Source of the DNA: Pyxicephalus adspersus
Lineage: Eukaryota; Chordata; Amphibia; Anura; Pyxicephalidae
Length of the DNA: 64,000 bases
NCBI RefSeq assembly: GCF_032062135.1
Contig: NC_092859.1
Coordinates: forward strand, 50,519,629 to 50,583,628
Direction: 5' to 3'
Shown: positions 1 through 10,883 of the stretch, one piece after another
How the letters are laid out: each line of letters begins with the position of its first letter
How positions within the stretch are numbered: the first letter of the stretch is position 1
Translations under genes and position numbers: made by a program
Notes under the pieces: model-generated
Database searches by the model: none
Told to the model about the DNA's origin: nothing
The model's input: the letters and a program-made list of their open reading frames with translations, nothing else

Positions 1-2196
1 ATGCTATCAAGAGCAGCTGAATATAAAGATGATCAATGTAGTTTTTTGGTGTTTGAGATCCTGATGCATGTGTACCATGGTGTGCGTTTGTAAAGGTGAT
101 GTAAAATATAAAATTAGGCAAATGAAATAAAATAACTAATACACTGAATACCAAAATTACGAGTACTAACAAGACACAGTAACCTGTAGCAACAAGTGAG
201 TATAGATAAACCTTTTTTTTTTTTAGTTAGAATAGGGAAGAGATAAAAAAAGAGATTTTTTTTGCTGTCTACATTTCAACATTTCCTGTGACAGAGAGGA
301 AGCAAAGTTATGAAAGTTTCCCAAAATAGGACAATGAAAACTCGGGCTCTACAATTATATATGGTGTTGCCTAGAGTTACTTAAAACTGATAAGCAACTT
401 TTTTAAGTTACTGGATTTGTGTGGTGCAAATGTAATCACAAATGGCACACTGTAAAAACACAGACTGTGTCCAAAAATCATATACAATGCAACTAACAGC
501 TGCAAGTTGTGTATCGCACTTCTCTAAGGTGGTCTCAACTTTTGCACACAAGATTTAAAAAAAAAAAAAAAATTCACCTTAATTCACCTAAATTCTACCT
601 TAACTTTAAGAGCAATACATTGCTTAAACCATATGGATTCAACGTAAAAGACCAAAGCTTACTTTTTTAGTGCATTTAAAATCTTCATAGATATCCCACA
701 CTGCACCCAAGTTTTGATTGGCTTTGGACAATTCTTTCCTTGCACTGTAATGCCCTCCAATTGTAGTCTGAAGGCACTGACTTCTAAAAAAACACAAACA
801 AAAAATTATATTACATATTGCTACTGCATAAATCTTTTCAACCCAAACCCGACATACTCCCTCAATTATACACGTTTGTGTTCCCCTGCATCACATGGCA
901 GTGTTCTCACCAGCTTTTCTTAGGTGAGTTCACCATGCGGAACGTTTCAGTAACCAACTAGCTGCTTTTGGGTGGTTACTGAAGAGTTGGGTGACAGTAC
1001 AAGGGCTGCCATCCACCTACAATTTCTTTCCCCGTTTGCCTTAAAAAAGGACTGGGTTTAACAGTGCATCAGTGAAATGCTTTTTTGGATAGGGCAACGT
1101 TTCTCAACCAGGGTTCCTTGTACACCAAGTTTCTTTCTGGCTATCTGTAAGGGTGGCATTCTTCTCACTGGCCATCAATGTAGGAGGCAAGTATTCCACT
1201 GGCTACAACACTAATGTACTTATGAATATAAAAATTACTGAAAACCTGAAAGTTATTTTAGGGGTTCCCCATGCAAAAAAGATCGATAAACATTGGTCTA
1301 AAAAGAGAATAGTAAGCATGAAAAGTTTATTTCTCACTTCTCTGGCAGTTAGCACATTTCTTTACTAAGTGAAGTAGGTGGAGCCTACCTGTCCTTCAGT
1401 ACCAAACTAGCTTTGGCTGTTAGGAGTTCTGAAAGGAATATGGAGTGGGAGAATTCCAGCCCTTGTAGCGAGTTAAGGCCTTGTGAGTGTCACTAATGTG
1501 ACACTTTATATGTTAAGGGAAAAACTAGAAACACTACATGTGTAGCCAATAAATAATAGAAGACATTGCTAGTAAGCAGTGCTAGTAAGCAGAAGTGAAA
1601 AAAAAGTGTCACCTCACAAGAGTTGTGGGCAGATGTGCCCGTCATACAGACAGACTTTAGGTGTTAAAATATAACTTAATATGAAAAAGGTCTTTAACAA
1701 AGAGATGGATTACTTACAGCAAAATGGAAAAGGACAGGAGGACAGACAAAAAGAGCAGGAAAAATCTAGAAAAAATGCCAGGAAGGCCCTATATTGTGCT
1801 GGTGAAGAAAATGACCTGCATAATGTGAGAGGCTGAGAAAAGAAGAATCTTACCCAAATGCAAAACAAGCTCTAGGGTTGGCAGCAAAAGTACCACTAAG
1901 TTGATACCTCCAATTGGACAAAACAAGCCAGGACTACAAAAGAATAGCTACATTTTCTCTAAAAAGATTTTCAGGAATGAGTAAGTAAAATAAAAGTTTA
2001 ATATTTAAAATATATTAAAAAATGTTTATTTTAAAATAAAAGTTCATATTACACCTACTGCGTCAGGTACAAATTAGGGCACAAGTTTATAAGAATAGCA
2101 TATCATTGAGGGTATACTTTGTGAAAAAACCTGCAGGAAAGTAAAATAACCTTAGAAGTCTGCAGTGTTCTTCAGCAAACAAAAGAAAAAGTTTAC
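1..2196. other. ddx46 intron 8 (partial), no coding exon seen
   Basis: No ddx46 exon beyond exon 8 could be found here on the minus strand, so the next exon, which should begin the segment just before the Q motif and helicase core, lies left of the window. The stretch is AT-rich. The one recognisable repeat is a fragment near 1,097-1,310 that starts like a hAT-type MITE ('gtttctcaaccagggttcc'). The rest shows only short A or T runs. Confidence 0.6.
1097..1310. repeat. hAT-like MITE fragment
   Basis: The left edge 'tttctcaaccagggttcctt' is a familiar start of short non-autonomous hAT-type repeats in frogs. 'ggaggcaagtattccac' and 'aggggttcccc' follow in the order expected for that family. The right end is eroded and no target-site duplication is visible. 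The family name comes from recall, not from a search. Confidence 0.4.
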
Positions 2197-2362
2197 CTTC
2201 TGTGGTCATTCTGGCAAGCTCTGGAACTTCCACATAAAAGTTTTTCCTAAAGGGTTCATATTCAATTTTCCCATGATCCACAGGCTCCAGTAGTTTTCGC
2301 TGCTTAGTTTGAAAACCTGTCAAAGCAGTTTGAAGGTCTACTTCTTCTTCTTCTGAGGAATA
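2197..2362 (-). CDS. ddx46: DDX46 exon 8 (linker before the helicase core)
   Basis: This 166 nt exon encodes about residues 290-345. It begins YSSEEEEVDLQTAL and continues through KLLEPVDHGKIEYEPFRKNF to VEVPELARMTTE. This is the highly conserved segment immediately upstream of the Q motif of PRP5/DDX46 helicases. The acceptor is ttctag and the donor gtaaac. The exon enters in phase 0 and leaves in phase 1. DDX46 is an ATP-dependent RNA helicase that remodels U2 snRNP during branch-site recognition in the nucleus. Its DEAD box and other catalytic motifs are not in this window, so the gene model is an N-terminal part only. Confidence 0.95.
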
Positions 2363-2504
2363 CTAGAAGTGTAAAATGGAAGCATTTCATTGCATCTTTA
2401 TCTTTGATGTTAGGGGTTAAGCAATATTAACTTTTAAGCAGACAGCATACCCTCTAGATGGAACTAAACATTTAAAAATTAAGTCCCTCATCATCCTGCA
2501 ATAC

Positions 2505-2785
2505 CTCTTTGCCCCGGCGATCTTCTTTCTTTGTCCTCTGCCTACGTCACCTGATCTTGCACTGCACAGGCACCAGATCAGATGACTTAGCCTACGGTAA
2601 ATGAGGAAGAAAAAAGTCTCACTGCACATGCGTGAGAGCAGCATTTTTTTCCCCATAGAAGTAAAAGCTCCTTCTGTGCATGCCTAAGATTGGTCATGCA
2701 CAGAAGGAGCAGCCACAAGCTGAAGTTTTACCTGAAGGGTTGTCTACCCTTTGATGTAAAGTAAAAACATTGGCGATAGGTCCTA
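2505..2785. repeat. CpG-bearing MITE-like repeat with 16 bp hairpin
   Basis: This lies in ddx46 intron 7. It contains a perfect hairpin with 16 nt arms, 'gctccttctgtgcatg' at 2,667-2,682 and its complement at 2,695-2,710, with a 12 nt loop. It also has 'cctacgtcac' and 'gtctaccctttgatgtaaag' blocks. The same blocks recur at 11,862-12,185 and 14,510-14,757, so this is a dispersed family. Exact ends are uncertain. Confidence 0.55.
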
Positions 2786-3283
2786 GTTAACCTTGCAAAG
2801 CAGAAAAAAATGTTAAAAAATACCATTGAAGCACAAGTGGGAGACTGTCTTCATGGTAGAGGGAGGTTAAAGGTTACTTTTAAAAACGTGTTGACCCGAG
2901 TTTACCTTAAAAAAATACTTATTGACAACACAAGGTGACTTTCAGCAGTCTGTTGACTGTCAACAGTATTATATGGCTAGGTCTATACCAGCACAGGAAC
3001 AAATATTATGTTAAAATAAAATTGTGATAAAATTGTTGGTGGTACAAAGTAAATAGGCGTTACTTTATAAGTTTTAGCAACAGTTTCAGCTAATACAAAT
3101 GCAATTTATTCCAGCTGTACATTAGCATTGCACGAATAGTCCTTAACATTAACCAAAAAAACCTAAAACCTTAATTAACTGTGATGCCAAGAAAGCTTGT
3201 ACATTGGGGGAACAAGGCAAATCAATATTACATCTATACAAATTGATGAGAAATTATTTCTAAACATTTTTAAGGTAATTTAC
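2786..3283. other. ddx46 intron 7 remainder, nothing recognised
   Basis: AT-rich intronic sequence between the repeat at 2,505-2,785 and exon 7. No exon, RNA gene or named repeat was recognised. Confidence 0.5.
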
Positions 3284-3397
3284 CTCCATTGCATCTTGAT
3301 CATTTTCCATTAGTTCTCCTTTTTTCTTTGTTGTTTCAGCAGGAGCCTTTTTTGTGGTTAGCACAGTGACAACTTTTGTGACAGTTGGTCCACCTTT
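3284..3397 (-). CDS. ddx46: DDX46 exon 7
   Basis: This 114 nt exon encodes residues 252-289 and is phase 0 at both ends. The peptide reads KGGPTVTKVVTVLTTKKAP and ends KKKGELMENDQDAME. Both blocks match the conserved segment between the acidic region and the linker in vertebrate DDX46. The acceptor is ccatag and the donor gtaaat. The segment is basic and Thr/Val-rich, with no known catalytic role. Identification rests on the peptide match and its place between exons 6 and 8. Confidence 0.93.
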
Positions 3398-4076
3398 CTA
3401 TGGACAAAGAATAAATAAAGGTTTATCAATACAATACCCTAGAAAGTTATAAATGAAATCTTTTATGTTAAAAGTCTGGCCCTCTGCTGTATGTATAATA
3501 CAGGACACTTTGGCTATACTGGAGCCTATTAACAAGATTAAACAGTGGTGGTAGAGAAATTTTTGTGCATTTAGAGAATATTTATGTTTTTATGGGGCTT
3601 TTAGATTATGTTAAAATCATTAAGAGCCTCAATTTAGACCTTGGTGAGTCAACCTTAATATGAAGGTACAAATACAGTTGATGCATTCATGCCAAGCCCT
3701 GCTTCAAAATCCTTCACCTACTTTTTCTTACATCAATAAATTTAGGGAAAAGTCTCTATACCAAACAATGCTTTAGAGCAGAATTGAACTGCAAAGATGA
3801 CCTTTAAATGAACAAATGCTGTCTATGTTACATACAACGCAATTACAAAATAATAATCAATTTTACAACATAGGAACTATTTAGTGTCTATGTTGTAGGA
3901 AGAGAAGAATGGGAAGGATTCAGTTGTTTACCAAAAAGCAATTGGGCACAGTTAGCACGAAAATTCTGAGCTTTGATGGGCCACTTCTCATGTTATCATT
4001 GTCTCTCCATGGGTTTTAATAAGATATCCATACTGGATACAAAACAGTCCTAAAACAAGCTACAAACCAATCTTAC
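3398..4076. other. ddx46 intron 6, nothing recognised
   Basis: A 679 bp AT-rich intron. No repeat family, RNA gene or alternative exon was recognised. Confidence 0.5.
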
Positions 4077-4222
4077 CTTTTCACTTCCACCTTTGACACT
4101 GCCCATGTTAAATTTTTTGACTTCCTCTTTGACTTCTTCCATGTAGGCATCCAAAGGATCCACTTCCTCATTTTCCTCCTCTTGCCCTTCTTTCTCTCCT
4201 TCTGCAGGTTCCTCTTCATCAT
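4077..4222 (-). CDS. ddx46: DDX46 exon 6 (acidic segment)
   Basis: This 146 nt exon encodes about residues 203-251. It opens with an acidic run, DDEEEPAEGEKEGQEEENEE, then DPLDAYMEEVKEEVKKFNMG, which is diagnostic for PRP5/DDX46 and is conserved into yeast. The acceptor is actacag and the donor gtaaga. The first base completes an Asp codon split with exon 5. The acidic segment is weakly conserved in general and length differences from mammals fall here. Confidence 0.95.
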
Positions 4223-4815
4223 CTGTAGTAAAGAAAACACAAAATGCACTTAAGCAACATACATAAGCATGGGACATGTAAAGGTAAAACATTTTTATTT
4301 TAGTCTTTGATAAGGGAATGAAGGATTAGACCCCATCAAGTTTATACTGCTGTGTTAGTCCCCAATTTACCTCCACACTACCATTATTTTTGTCCTGGTA
4401 ATCAATGTTAATAGGTATAGAAATAGGGGGAAATGCAACAATCAGCTTTCTATGGACTAAAGGGAGGATAGATTATCCAATAGGGACAAATGATAAAGTG
4501 ACAACGAATATGTAAATCATCTCACTTTGGGGAGCTCTCCTCTTATTTCCTTTTGTGCCAATAAAATAGGGGTAAAAATACACAGTGGGATAAACATCAA
4601 AAGTAACCTAACTAGGGGTTTTACCCTTTTCTTACTGTATCCAATGCCTTTGATTTTAGGGGCTTTTTCCTACCTGGGGAACCTTATCTCACAATGTGAA
4701 AAATCAATCAATTTTAATAAAACAACTTTTTTGTGGTGCATTTTAAAAGGAGTCCAAAAATTTGGACACAACATAGGTTGACATGTTGCAATACAAAACT
4801 GGTAGCAGAACTAAC
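4223..4815. other. ddx46 intron 5, nothing recognised
   Basis: A 593 bp intron without a recognisable repeat or RNA gene. Short open frames here are chance. Confidence 0.5.
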
Positions 4816-4981
4816 CATCATCATCTTCTAAACTCCACTTTTTCCCTTGCTTCAACTCTTCAACTTCTCTCTTTAACTCTCCAATGGTCTCCTCGACTCT
4901 CTTACGCTGTTCTTCTCGCCATTTTTCAACTCTTTCTTTGCGTTTTCTCATTTCTTCTTCAAGTTTGTTCTGGTCAAAATT
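4816..4981 (-). CDS. ddx46: DDX46 exon 5 (charged coiled-coil-like segment)
   Basis: This 166 nt exon encodes about residues 148-203. It begins NFDQNKLEEEMRKRKERVEK and continues through WREEQRKRVEETIGELK to QGKKWSLEDDD. It is highly charged and probably helical, and near-identical to the vertebrate DDX46 segment. The acceptor is ctttag and the donor gttag, a GT donor with the less usual base T at +3. The exon enters in phase 0 and leaves in phase 1. Confidence 0.95.
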
Positions 4982-5439
4982 CTAAAGCAGCAAAAAAATA
5001 TATTTATACTAAAAAGCTTTCTACAAATCAATAAGCCAGTATTACAGTAGCAGGGAACATACTCCTGCAACTTTTAAATAATTTTAGGATGAACATCCCT
5101 GAAAAAAAGGTTATGTATGACTATGGGAAACATGGTACCAACCAGTAAACAGAAAAAGACCATGTAGATTTTTTTTTTAACCTCAGGTTTTTCCATTTTT
5201 CATTGAAATGTAAGCAGTTTACATCCATCTAATAACCTATTAATTTATTGTTCCTTACACCTTGCATACCAAAAGTCTTCCCTTGGTTTTCAGCTGCTGA
5301 TAGAGCTGGGTGGTGAGAAAAGCAGTTAGGATGAGATAGGGACACAGGCTGTTCCTTTCCCATACTCTAGCTCATGCTGTGCCTTCTATATTGAAAAAAA
5401 AAAACAAAAACACTTGTAACATGTATGTAATGTATCCCC

Positions 5440-5730
5440 CGAGTGGGCATGTGTAATTACATCATTGGGAGCAGTGCAATAGCGGTGTGTGTGAATGCTG
5501 CATGTAAAATTCTGCAGCCTTACTCTGTGCACAAACCTTCATATCTCTTAAGCCGTATGTTTTAACGACTTGACATTTTCAAAGTGCACAGAGGTCCCTC
5601 ATTGCTAATAGTAATCACAACTTCAGCACCCAGATTTCAGGAATTTAAAGATATGGGGACGAGAATAGTAAAAACATGAAATCAACTTTGGGGTTGCTGT
5701 TTCAAAAGCAAGTGCCCCTAAGAGTCCTTA
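5440..5730. repeat. Fragment of the tandem-unit TIR element family
   Basis: 'gtgcacaaaccttcatatct' and 'ggggttgctgtttcaaaagc' match blocks in the copies at 11,600-12,990 and 23,590-24,450. Those copies belong to the family whose best example is at 55,358-56,603. Only one end of the element is present, with no internal tandem units. It lies in ddx46 intron 4. Confidence 0.5.
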
Positions 5731-5784
5731 ATTGAAAATACAATACGTAGTATGTTTTTGTACATAGGTTTGTTCTTTAGTTGA

Positions 5785-6205
5785 ATTTGTATGTAAGTTA
5801 GAACAGGTACATTATTTTAATAAACGTAAATAGATGATTGTCTCAACATATTAGGAAGTGTCCACTCAATTACTGTAAAAAATCCTCACTGTAAGTTAAT
5901 CACAAAGAAAGCAAAAAAAAAAAAAAAAATGGAGCCTAGCTAGATGTTCATTAGCTTCTGGAGCAAGCTGTGCTTTGATATGGCATAAAAACAACTGCAG
6001 AGTTTGTCTTGGCCATCAAAGAGTTACAACATGTTGGAGAGGAGCTCAGTCTCAGGTGTGTTTATTATTATCAAATAGGATTTTTATAGCGCCAACATAT
6101 TATGCAGCGCTGAACATTAAATACATGTTGCAAATGACAGATGGATACAGACAGTAACACAGGAGGAAGAGAGGACCCTGCCCTGAAGAGCTTGCAATCT
6201 AGGAG
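5785..6205 (+). repeat. Composite SINE-like repeat, copy 1 of an inverted pair
   Basis: The first part, about 5,785-6,057, contains 'gtatgtaagttagaacaggt', 'caagctgtgctttgatatg' and 'catcaaagagttacaa'. The second part, about 6,058-6,205, contains 'tatagcgccaacatattatg' and 'gaggaccctgccctgaagag'. The whole composite recurs in reverse at 9,020-9,465. The second half alone resembles other dispersed frog repeats in the window (13,236 and 41,505). It lies in ddx46 intron 4. Confidence 0.65.
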
Positions 6206-7019
6206 GTGGGGGAAGTCTCACACAATGGGAGGGGAGATGTGTAGTGAAAGGAAGTAGTGAGGGTTTTAAGAGACAGTTTATAGCAAAGATTTTCTCTGCA
6301 AGTCTTGCAAACCATCACCCACCCCCCAATCAAGCCTCTGTCCTGCACACAAACGAGCAGGGAAGCCCCATTCAAATCTAGGAGTCGCCGTATGTTGAAT
6401 GTCCTTAACTCAGGGACTACCTGTCTCACACTACTACAAGGGATTGCACTATTAAAACCATGGAACACTAAGAAGTTGGAACAAAATACACAGCACTGAA
6501 CAGTTTGGGCATAATACAAAAAAATAGAAAAATTGGACATTATAACAAGCCAGGCATTAGAAAGTTGGACACATAGTATAGAGGGAAGATAGAACACTGA
6601 CACAAAAGGAGGTTACTGGATACCTATGGCATAAACTAGGAGCACTAACTTTGCTGAGTATTGCCCTGCCCACTTGTTTACCACCCTGCTGAAAAAATTT
6701 CTGGGGAGAATATCCCCATAATAATTTTGACACCTGTGAATGTTCAGCAGGTTTTTATGGTATACAGATTATCTAGTGAGATTTTGATGAAGTCAGTATA
6801 GGGCAAAGCATATTACACATTTGCAAGTGACAATGTTTTTAATGGCAACATGTGAAACGTACCTAATGAAGTACTAGATGACTGACCTGTGTGCTCGTGG
6901 TAATTGATTGGGGAATAGGGAAAAATGTGTATTCGATATGATATTCAATTGAAAGTCCGAGCTGTATCTGAAAGCGGTTTCTATTTTTGGATGTTCAATT
7001 CAGTCCAGCTAAGTGAATG
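6206..7019. other. ddx46 intron 4 segment, no feature recognised
   Basis: No exon or named repeat was recognised. A minus-strand open frame of about 130 codons (6,199-6,603) has no recognisable motif and overlaps repeat sequence, so it is not called as a gene. Confidence 0.4.
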
Positions 7020-7516
7020 GGCAACCCAGCAACAATGATGCCAAAAAGCCAAAAATGTTGGTGTCCATTTTCTGGGACAAAGACGGTATTCTGTAGGTGG
7101 ACTACCTACCTCAGGGCTCTACTATCACCGGACAGTATTATGCTAACCTCCTGGAGCTGAAGGAGGCAATTAAGACGAAACGCAGTGGAAGGTTGACCAA
7201 AGGGGTCCTTTTTTTTGTAGGACAATGCACCTGCGCACACATCCAACATTGTGGCTGCCAAACTGAACACCCTGGGTTTTCAATTGGTCCACCATCCCCC
7301 CTACCCACCTGACCTGGCCCCTTCGGACTAATATCTGTTCCCGAATTTGATCAAACACCTGAAGGGGCAACGTTTCAGGACATTTCTGACATCGAAGATG
7401 CTGCCGACAGCTGGTTTGCGGCCAAAACAAGGGACTTTTATTTGAAAGGTCTAGGTTATTTCATAACTCTGGCTCTTTTTTCTGGGCAAAGCCAGGAACT
7501 TCTCAGCACCCCCTCA
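7020..7516 (+). mobile_element. 5'-truncated mariner copy A
   Basis: This is the 3' part of the same Tc1/mariner family as the element at 42,858-44,136. It encodes degraded GSTITGQYYANLLELKEAI, 'DNAPAHTSNIVAAK'-like and DLAPSD*YLFP blocks. The right terminal repeat, with 'gggcaaagccaggaacttct', ends near 7,516. A stop follows the third catalytic Asp. About 75 bp between 'ttgaaaggtctag' and 'gttatttcat' is missing compared with the longer copy. The 5' half and left terminal repeat are absent. It lies in ddx46 intron 4. Confidence 0.85.
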
Positions 7517-7519
7517 TTT

Positions 7520-7783
7520 AATATATATATTACATGAAGATGTCTTTGTATTGGACTCAATACAGCTATTTTGTATTGAATCCAATACAAAATATTTGAA
7601 TTTCCTCCCACTCCTACCTGCACCGACCTTGTCTCTGCAGATTGCGGCTGGAGATCGGAGGGCGTAACCTCAGGACCTGTGGGGACCAGCAGGACACCGG
7701 GGACGCTAACAGAGCAACGTAAGTGGGTTTTTAAGTTTTAAGCAAACCCGAGTGTGATTCGGGATTACTGCTAGGGGGGTTAA
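7520..7783. mobile_element. TTAA-family MITE, right end
   Basis: The right edge 'gagtgtgattcgggattact' plus 'gctaggggggttaa' matches the ends of the TTAA-flanked MITE family (10,884; 29,821; 34,907). Inside, 'gtattggactcaatac' is followed by 'tattgaatccaatac', an inverted motif shared with the copy near 29,620. The left end is missing where mariner copy A abuts. Confidence 0.6.
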
Positions 7784-7875
7784 TGAAGTTCCCAGGACCA
7801 ACTGGATTTTCATCCTTTTACATTTCAAGAAACTTTTACTACTGCATACCACATAAATTACACACTGATACTTAC

Positions 7876-7966
7876 ATTAACATCCTTTTCCTTGTCTTTT
7901 TCTTCTTCATCCTTTTTCTTTTCTTTGCTTGTATCAGGAATGTCTGTCTTCTCTTTAGATTTAGAT
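7876..7966 (-). CDS. ddx46: DDX46 exon 4
   Basis: This 91 nt exon encodes about residues 117-147. It begins RSKSKEKTDIPDTSKEKKKD and ends EKDKEKDVN. It joins the last RS repeats to a Lys/Glu/Asp-rich segment. The acceptor is atgtag and the donor gtaagt. It enters in phase 2 and leaves in phase 0, matching its neighbours. Vertebrate DDX46 proteins vary in length in this low-complexity stretch. Confidence 0.93.
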
Positions 7967-8831
7967 CTACATAAAAAAAAAACAATAAGAATAATATATT
8001 AGGTAATTTGTCATTTTAAGACCTATGTTAACTGTACTGTTTGCATCAGTCTGCTTTTGCACTCCATATGTTGGACAAACTAAACCAAAGTATGGTTTTG
8101 AAGAAAAATAATACTAAACCACCTTTAGGCATCTGTGTACTACATTTTGTTCACAAAAAATTTTGTTTACCAACAGGGAAGAGATAAAATCTACAGCCGA
8201 GTTTGTTGTAAACTGACGTTTATTGACTCTAGTAGGCAGAGTGACCTGGTGCCTGTATAGCCCAAACTAACATCAAAATAGGCAGGACATGGACAACAAA
8301 TATACCTTGCGTTAGCGCTAGGACCAAGGAATGCTTCCACTCTAACCAATGCTGGGGTGCTATTTCTAATATTGTCACCAATTCCATACAAAGTTTATGA
8401 GAATACAAAATTCTTGAAGATGATCAATTGCAGCTCAGGAGGTCTCAAACTGATGTCATGCACACAAGCACTTAGTCTTATTGACCAACAGCGCAAGGGC
8501 ATTTATTACTCCCACCACCACTGAAATCTGGGCCTTTATTGGTAATTTTAATTATGGGGAATGGTCTCAGAAACAGTGAATTGTCAATTTGTGAAAATGA
8601 AAAAAAAAAAAAAAAAAAAACTAAAATATACCTCTTCAGGGAAAATTATATTATTACTTATTTTTAGCTAATAATTTTATTACTGAACCTGAAATAATTT
8701 GGTGTGGATGGTAATGTTTTTATGTCAAAGCAAGCAGAAGTCTTGTTACATTTCTGAACTTTTTCAAGAGTGTATAAAGTAAAAAAAAAAAAAAAATAAA
8801 AATAAAAAAATAAAACACTAAGGTCACCTAC
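7967..8831. other. ddx46 intron 3, A-runs only
   Basis: Notable only for poly(A) tracts (near 8,600 and 8,783) on the + strand, which read as poly(T) in the transcript direction. No repeat family or RNA gene was recognised. Confidence 0.4.
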
Positions 8832-8972
8832 CTTATTTCCCCCTTCTTAGTTTTGCTTGGACTAGCAGAGCGTGATCGCCTACTGCGGCTTTTGCTCCTG
8901 GATCGTCGTCTTTCACGACTGCGGGATCTTCTTCTTTCTCTGCTACGCTCCCTCTCTCTGCTTGGTCGACGG
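8832..8972 (-). CDS. ddx46: DDX46 exon 3 (RS domain, second half)
   Basis: This 141 nt exon encodes about residues 70-117. The peptide is a dense Arg/Ser repeat (SREREKS-type, for example SRERRRSRSRERRRSRSKSR) ending SRSASPSKTKKGEI. Such RS domains bind other SR splicing factors and support nuclear speckle localisation. The acceptor is cttccag and the donor gtaggt. It is phase 2 at both ends. The alignment to vertebrate DDX46 is clear at the SRSASP block. Confidence 0.93.
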
Positions 8973-9019
8973 CTGGAAGTAAACAGAAAAAGTTACCTAG
9001 TAAATCTATTGAAAAAAAA

Positions 9020-9465
9020 AAAATGTTTCCCTAGATTCCAAGCTCCTCAGGACAGGGTCCTCTACTCTTCCTGTTGTCACTGTTTGTATCGGTCTGTCAT
9101 TTACAACCTGTATTTAATGTTCATCGCTGCATAGTATGTTGGTGCTATATAAATCCTGTTTAATAATAACAATAATAATAATTAACAAAGCTGAGACTGA
9201 GCTCCTCTGCAACATCTTGTAACTCTTTGATGATCAAGACAAACCCTGCAGTTGTTTTTTTTGCATATCAAAGCACAGCTTGTTCCAGAATATAATGATT
9301 GTCTAGGCTCCATAAAGTTTTTTTGCTTTATTTGTGATTAACAGTGAGTATTTTATACAGTAACTGAGAGGACGCTGTCTAATATTATGTTGAGACAAAC
9401 ATCTAATTGCATTTATTAAAAAAATGTACCTGTTCCGACTTACATACAAATTTTACTACAGCAGT
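9020..9465 (-). repeat. Composite SINE-like repeat, copy 2 of an inverted pair
   Basis: This is the reverse complement of 5,785-6,205. The SINE-like half (9,020-9,182) ends in an (ATA)n-type tail, 'taataataacaataataata'. The other half (9,190-9,465) contains 'catatcaaagcacagcttgt' and 'caaagctgagactgagctcc'. It lies in ddx46 intron 2, so the pair brackets exons 3 and 4. Confidence 0.65.
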
Positions 9466-9736
9466 AGTGAAATTTCATTTCATGTACCATGATCTGTCAA
9501 AGTAAATTATTGCAAGGGTTCCTCTACGATAACATATTGAAAGAGTGCATAGGATATGGGCAAGACAGTTGGGCTTAAAATTAAAATTAAGGTAAACCTT
9601 TAGAAACCAGATGTTTGACATTTCAAGTGCCAGAAAACCATTTTATTAAATACGTTTGAATTCACTTGGTGTATTTCTAACTACCTTTGGGAAATAATAG
9701 GATACATTCAGATATCTATTGCACTGGGCCCATCTA

Positions 9737-10160
9737 AGGCTGGGTCTACATGAACGATTTTAAAAACGCATATAAACATTCCTACCACATTTATCTGCGC
9801 TTTTATGCACGTTTTCAAGTGTTTTAAAGCTTAAAAGGGGGAATGAGTAAGGGGATATATGTACCCCTGTACTCATTCCCCAGGGTGGGGCGGTGGAGAT
9901 CTGGGAGTCTCCTTATTAAAAGGGGCATTCAGAGTCCAAAGTCCTGCTAAAAACGTTTATAAAAGTTTATAAAGTTTCAAGCGTTTTCCCACGTTTTAAT
10001 TTTTTAAACGTTGCAAGCAACGTTTAAGATAACGCTCAAAAACGTGCCTGAAGGAAACATCCTGGTATAGATTAGCCCATTGGAATGCATGGGGACTTCA
10101 AACATGGGCTTTAAAAGCCTCAGGTAAACGCTGGGGAACGGTCCGTGTAGACTAAGCCTA
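9737..10160. mobile_element. MITE with 'aggctgggtctaca' terminal repeats, copy 1
   Basis: The left end 'aggctgggtctacatgaacg' and right end 'gtccgtgtagactaagccta' form imperfect terminal inverted repeats. Inside are 'ttaaacgttgcaagcaacgt' and 'agattagcccattggaatgc'. A shorter second copy follows at 10,276-10,582 with the same ends. There is no coding capacity. Confidence 0.7.
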
Positions 10161-10275
10161 AGGGAGACAGGGTAGATTGTTATTTTCAATAAAAACAGAG
10201 CTGTCCATTTCTGAAATTAACCCAGATGATTTCCAGGTGTTACTTTTGGTGTATAGTAACCTTTATAGTTTATGT

Positions 10276-10582
10276 TAGGCTGGGTCTACATATGTAAACA
10301 TTCCTACTGCGTTTTTATGCATTTTTTTTGGCACTTTAAAACTTGCCTTGAAAACGCTGGAAAACGTCTATGCCGTGTTTTCCTGCGTTTTTGCATGTTT
10401 ATGTTTTAACCCGGTGTTTTAATTTTTTAAACGTTGCAAGCAACGTTTAGGATAAGTGTCATAAACCTGCCTCAAGGAAACGTCCCTGATGTAGATTAGC
10501 CCATACGAATGCATGGGAATTTCAAAGACTTTAAAAGCCTCAGGTTAAACGCTGAGGAAAACGACCGTGTAGACTAAGCCTA
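10276..10582. mobile_element. MITE with 'aggctgggtctaca' terminal repeats, copy 2
   Basis: It has the same ends and internal blocks as copy 1, in the same orientation, but is about 115 bp shorter. 'ttaaacgttgcaagcaacgt' is retained. It ends about 85 bp from exon 2 of ddx46. Two same-orientation neighbours of this family suggest two insertions or a local duplication with deletion. Confidence 0.7.
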
Positions 10583-10666
10583 AAGTATCTCAGATTTTAA
10601 ATATTTACTTGGAATATGATTTGGATGGAAAGTGTAAACAGAAAGTGAAGAATAACTCCATCCTAC

Positions 10667-10858
10667 CTTGGCCGCTTTCTATCTCTGGATCGTGATCTTC
10701 TACGATCCCGGCTGCGTGATCGTTCCCTTCTACGATCTCTGTCACGCTCCCGGCTTCTGGATCGGTGGTCATCTCTTTTAGATCTCTTATCAGGTGGTGA
10801 TCGGCTTTTTGACTTGCTACCAGAACGACCACGTGATGATGAGCGTTTTCGATAATGT
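10667..10858 (-). CDS. ddx46: DDX46 exon 2 (RS domain, first half)
   Basis: This 192 nt exon encodes about residues 6-70. It begins HYRKRSSSRGRSGSKSKSRS and continues PPDKRSKRDDHRSRSRERDR into further RS repeats ending DRKRP. The start of this peptide is the signature N-terminus of vertebrate DDX46. The acceptor is ttttag and the donor gtagga. It is phase 2 at both ends, so the first Arg codon is split with exon 1. Confidence 0.95.
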
Positions 10859-10883
10859 CTAAAACCAAGAAATAAAAAGATTA

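Noticed and set aside
1..2196. Further ddx46 helicase-core exons
   Set aside because: No Q-motif, Walker A or DEAD-box coding sequence could be read on the minus strand here.
6199..6603. A 134-codon minus-strand open frame in ddx46 intron 4
   Set aside because: It has no motif, overlaps repeat sequence, and lacks splice or promoter context.
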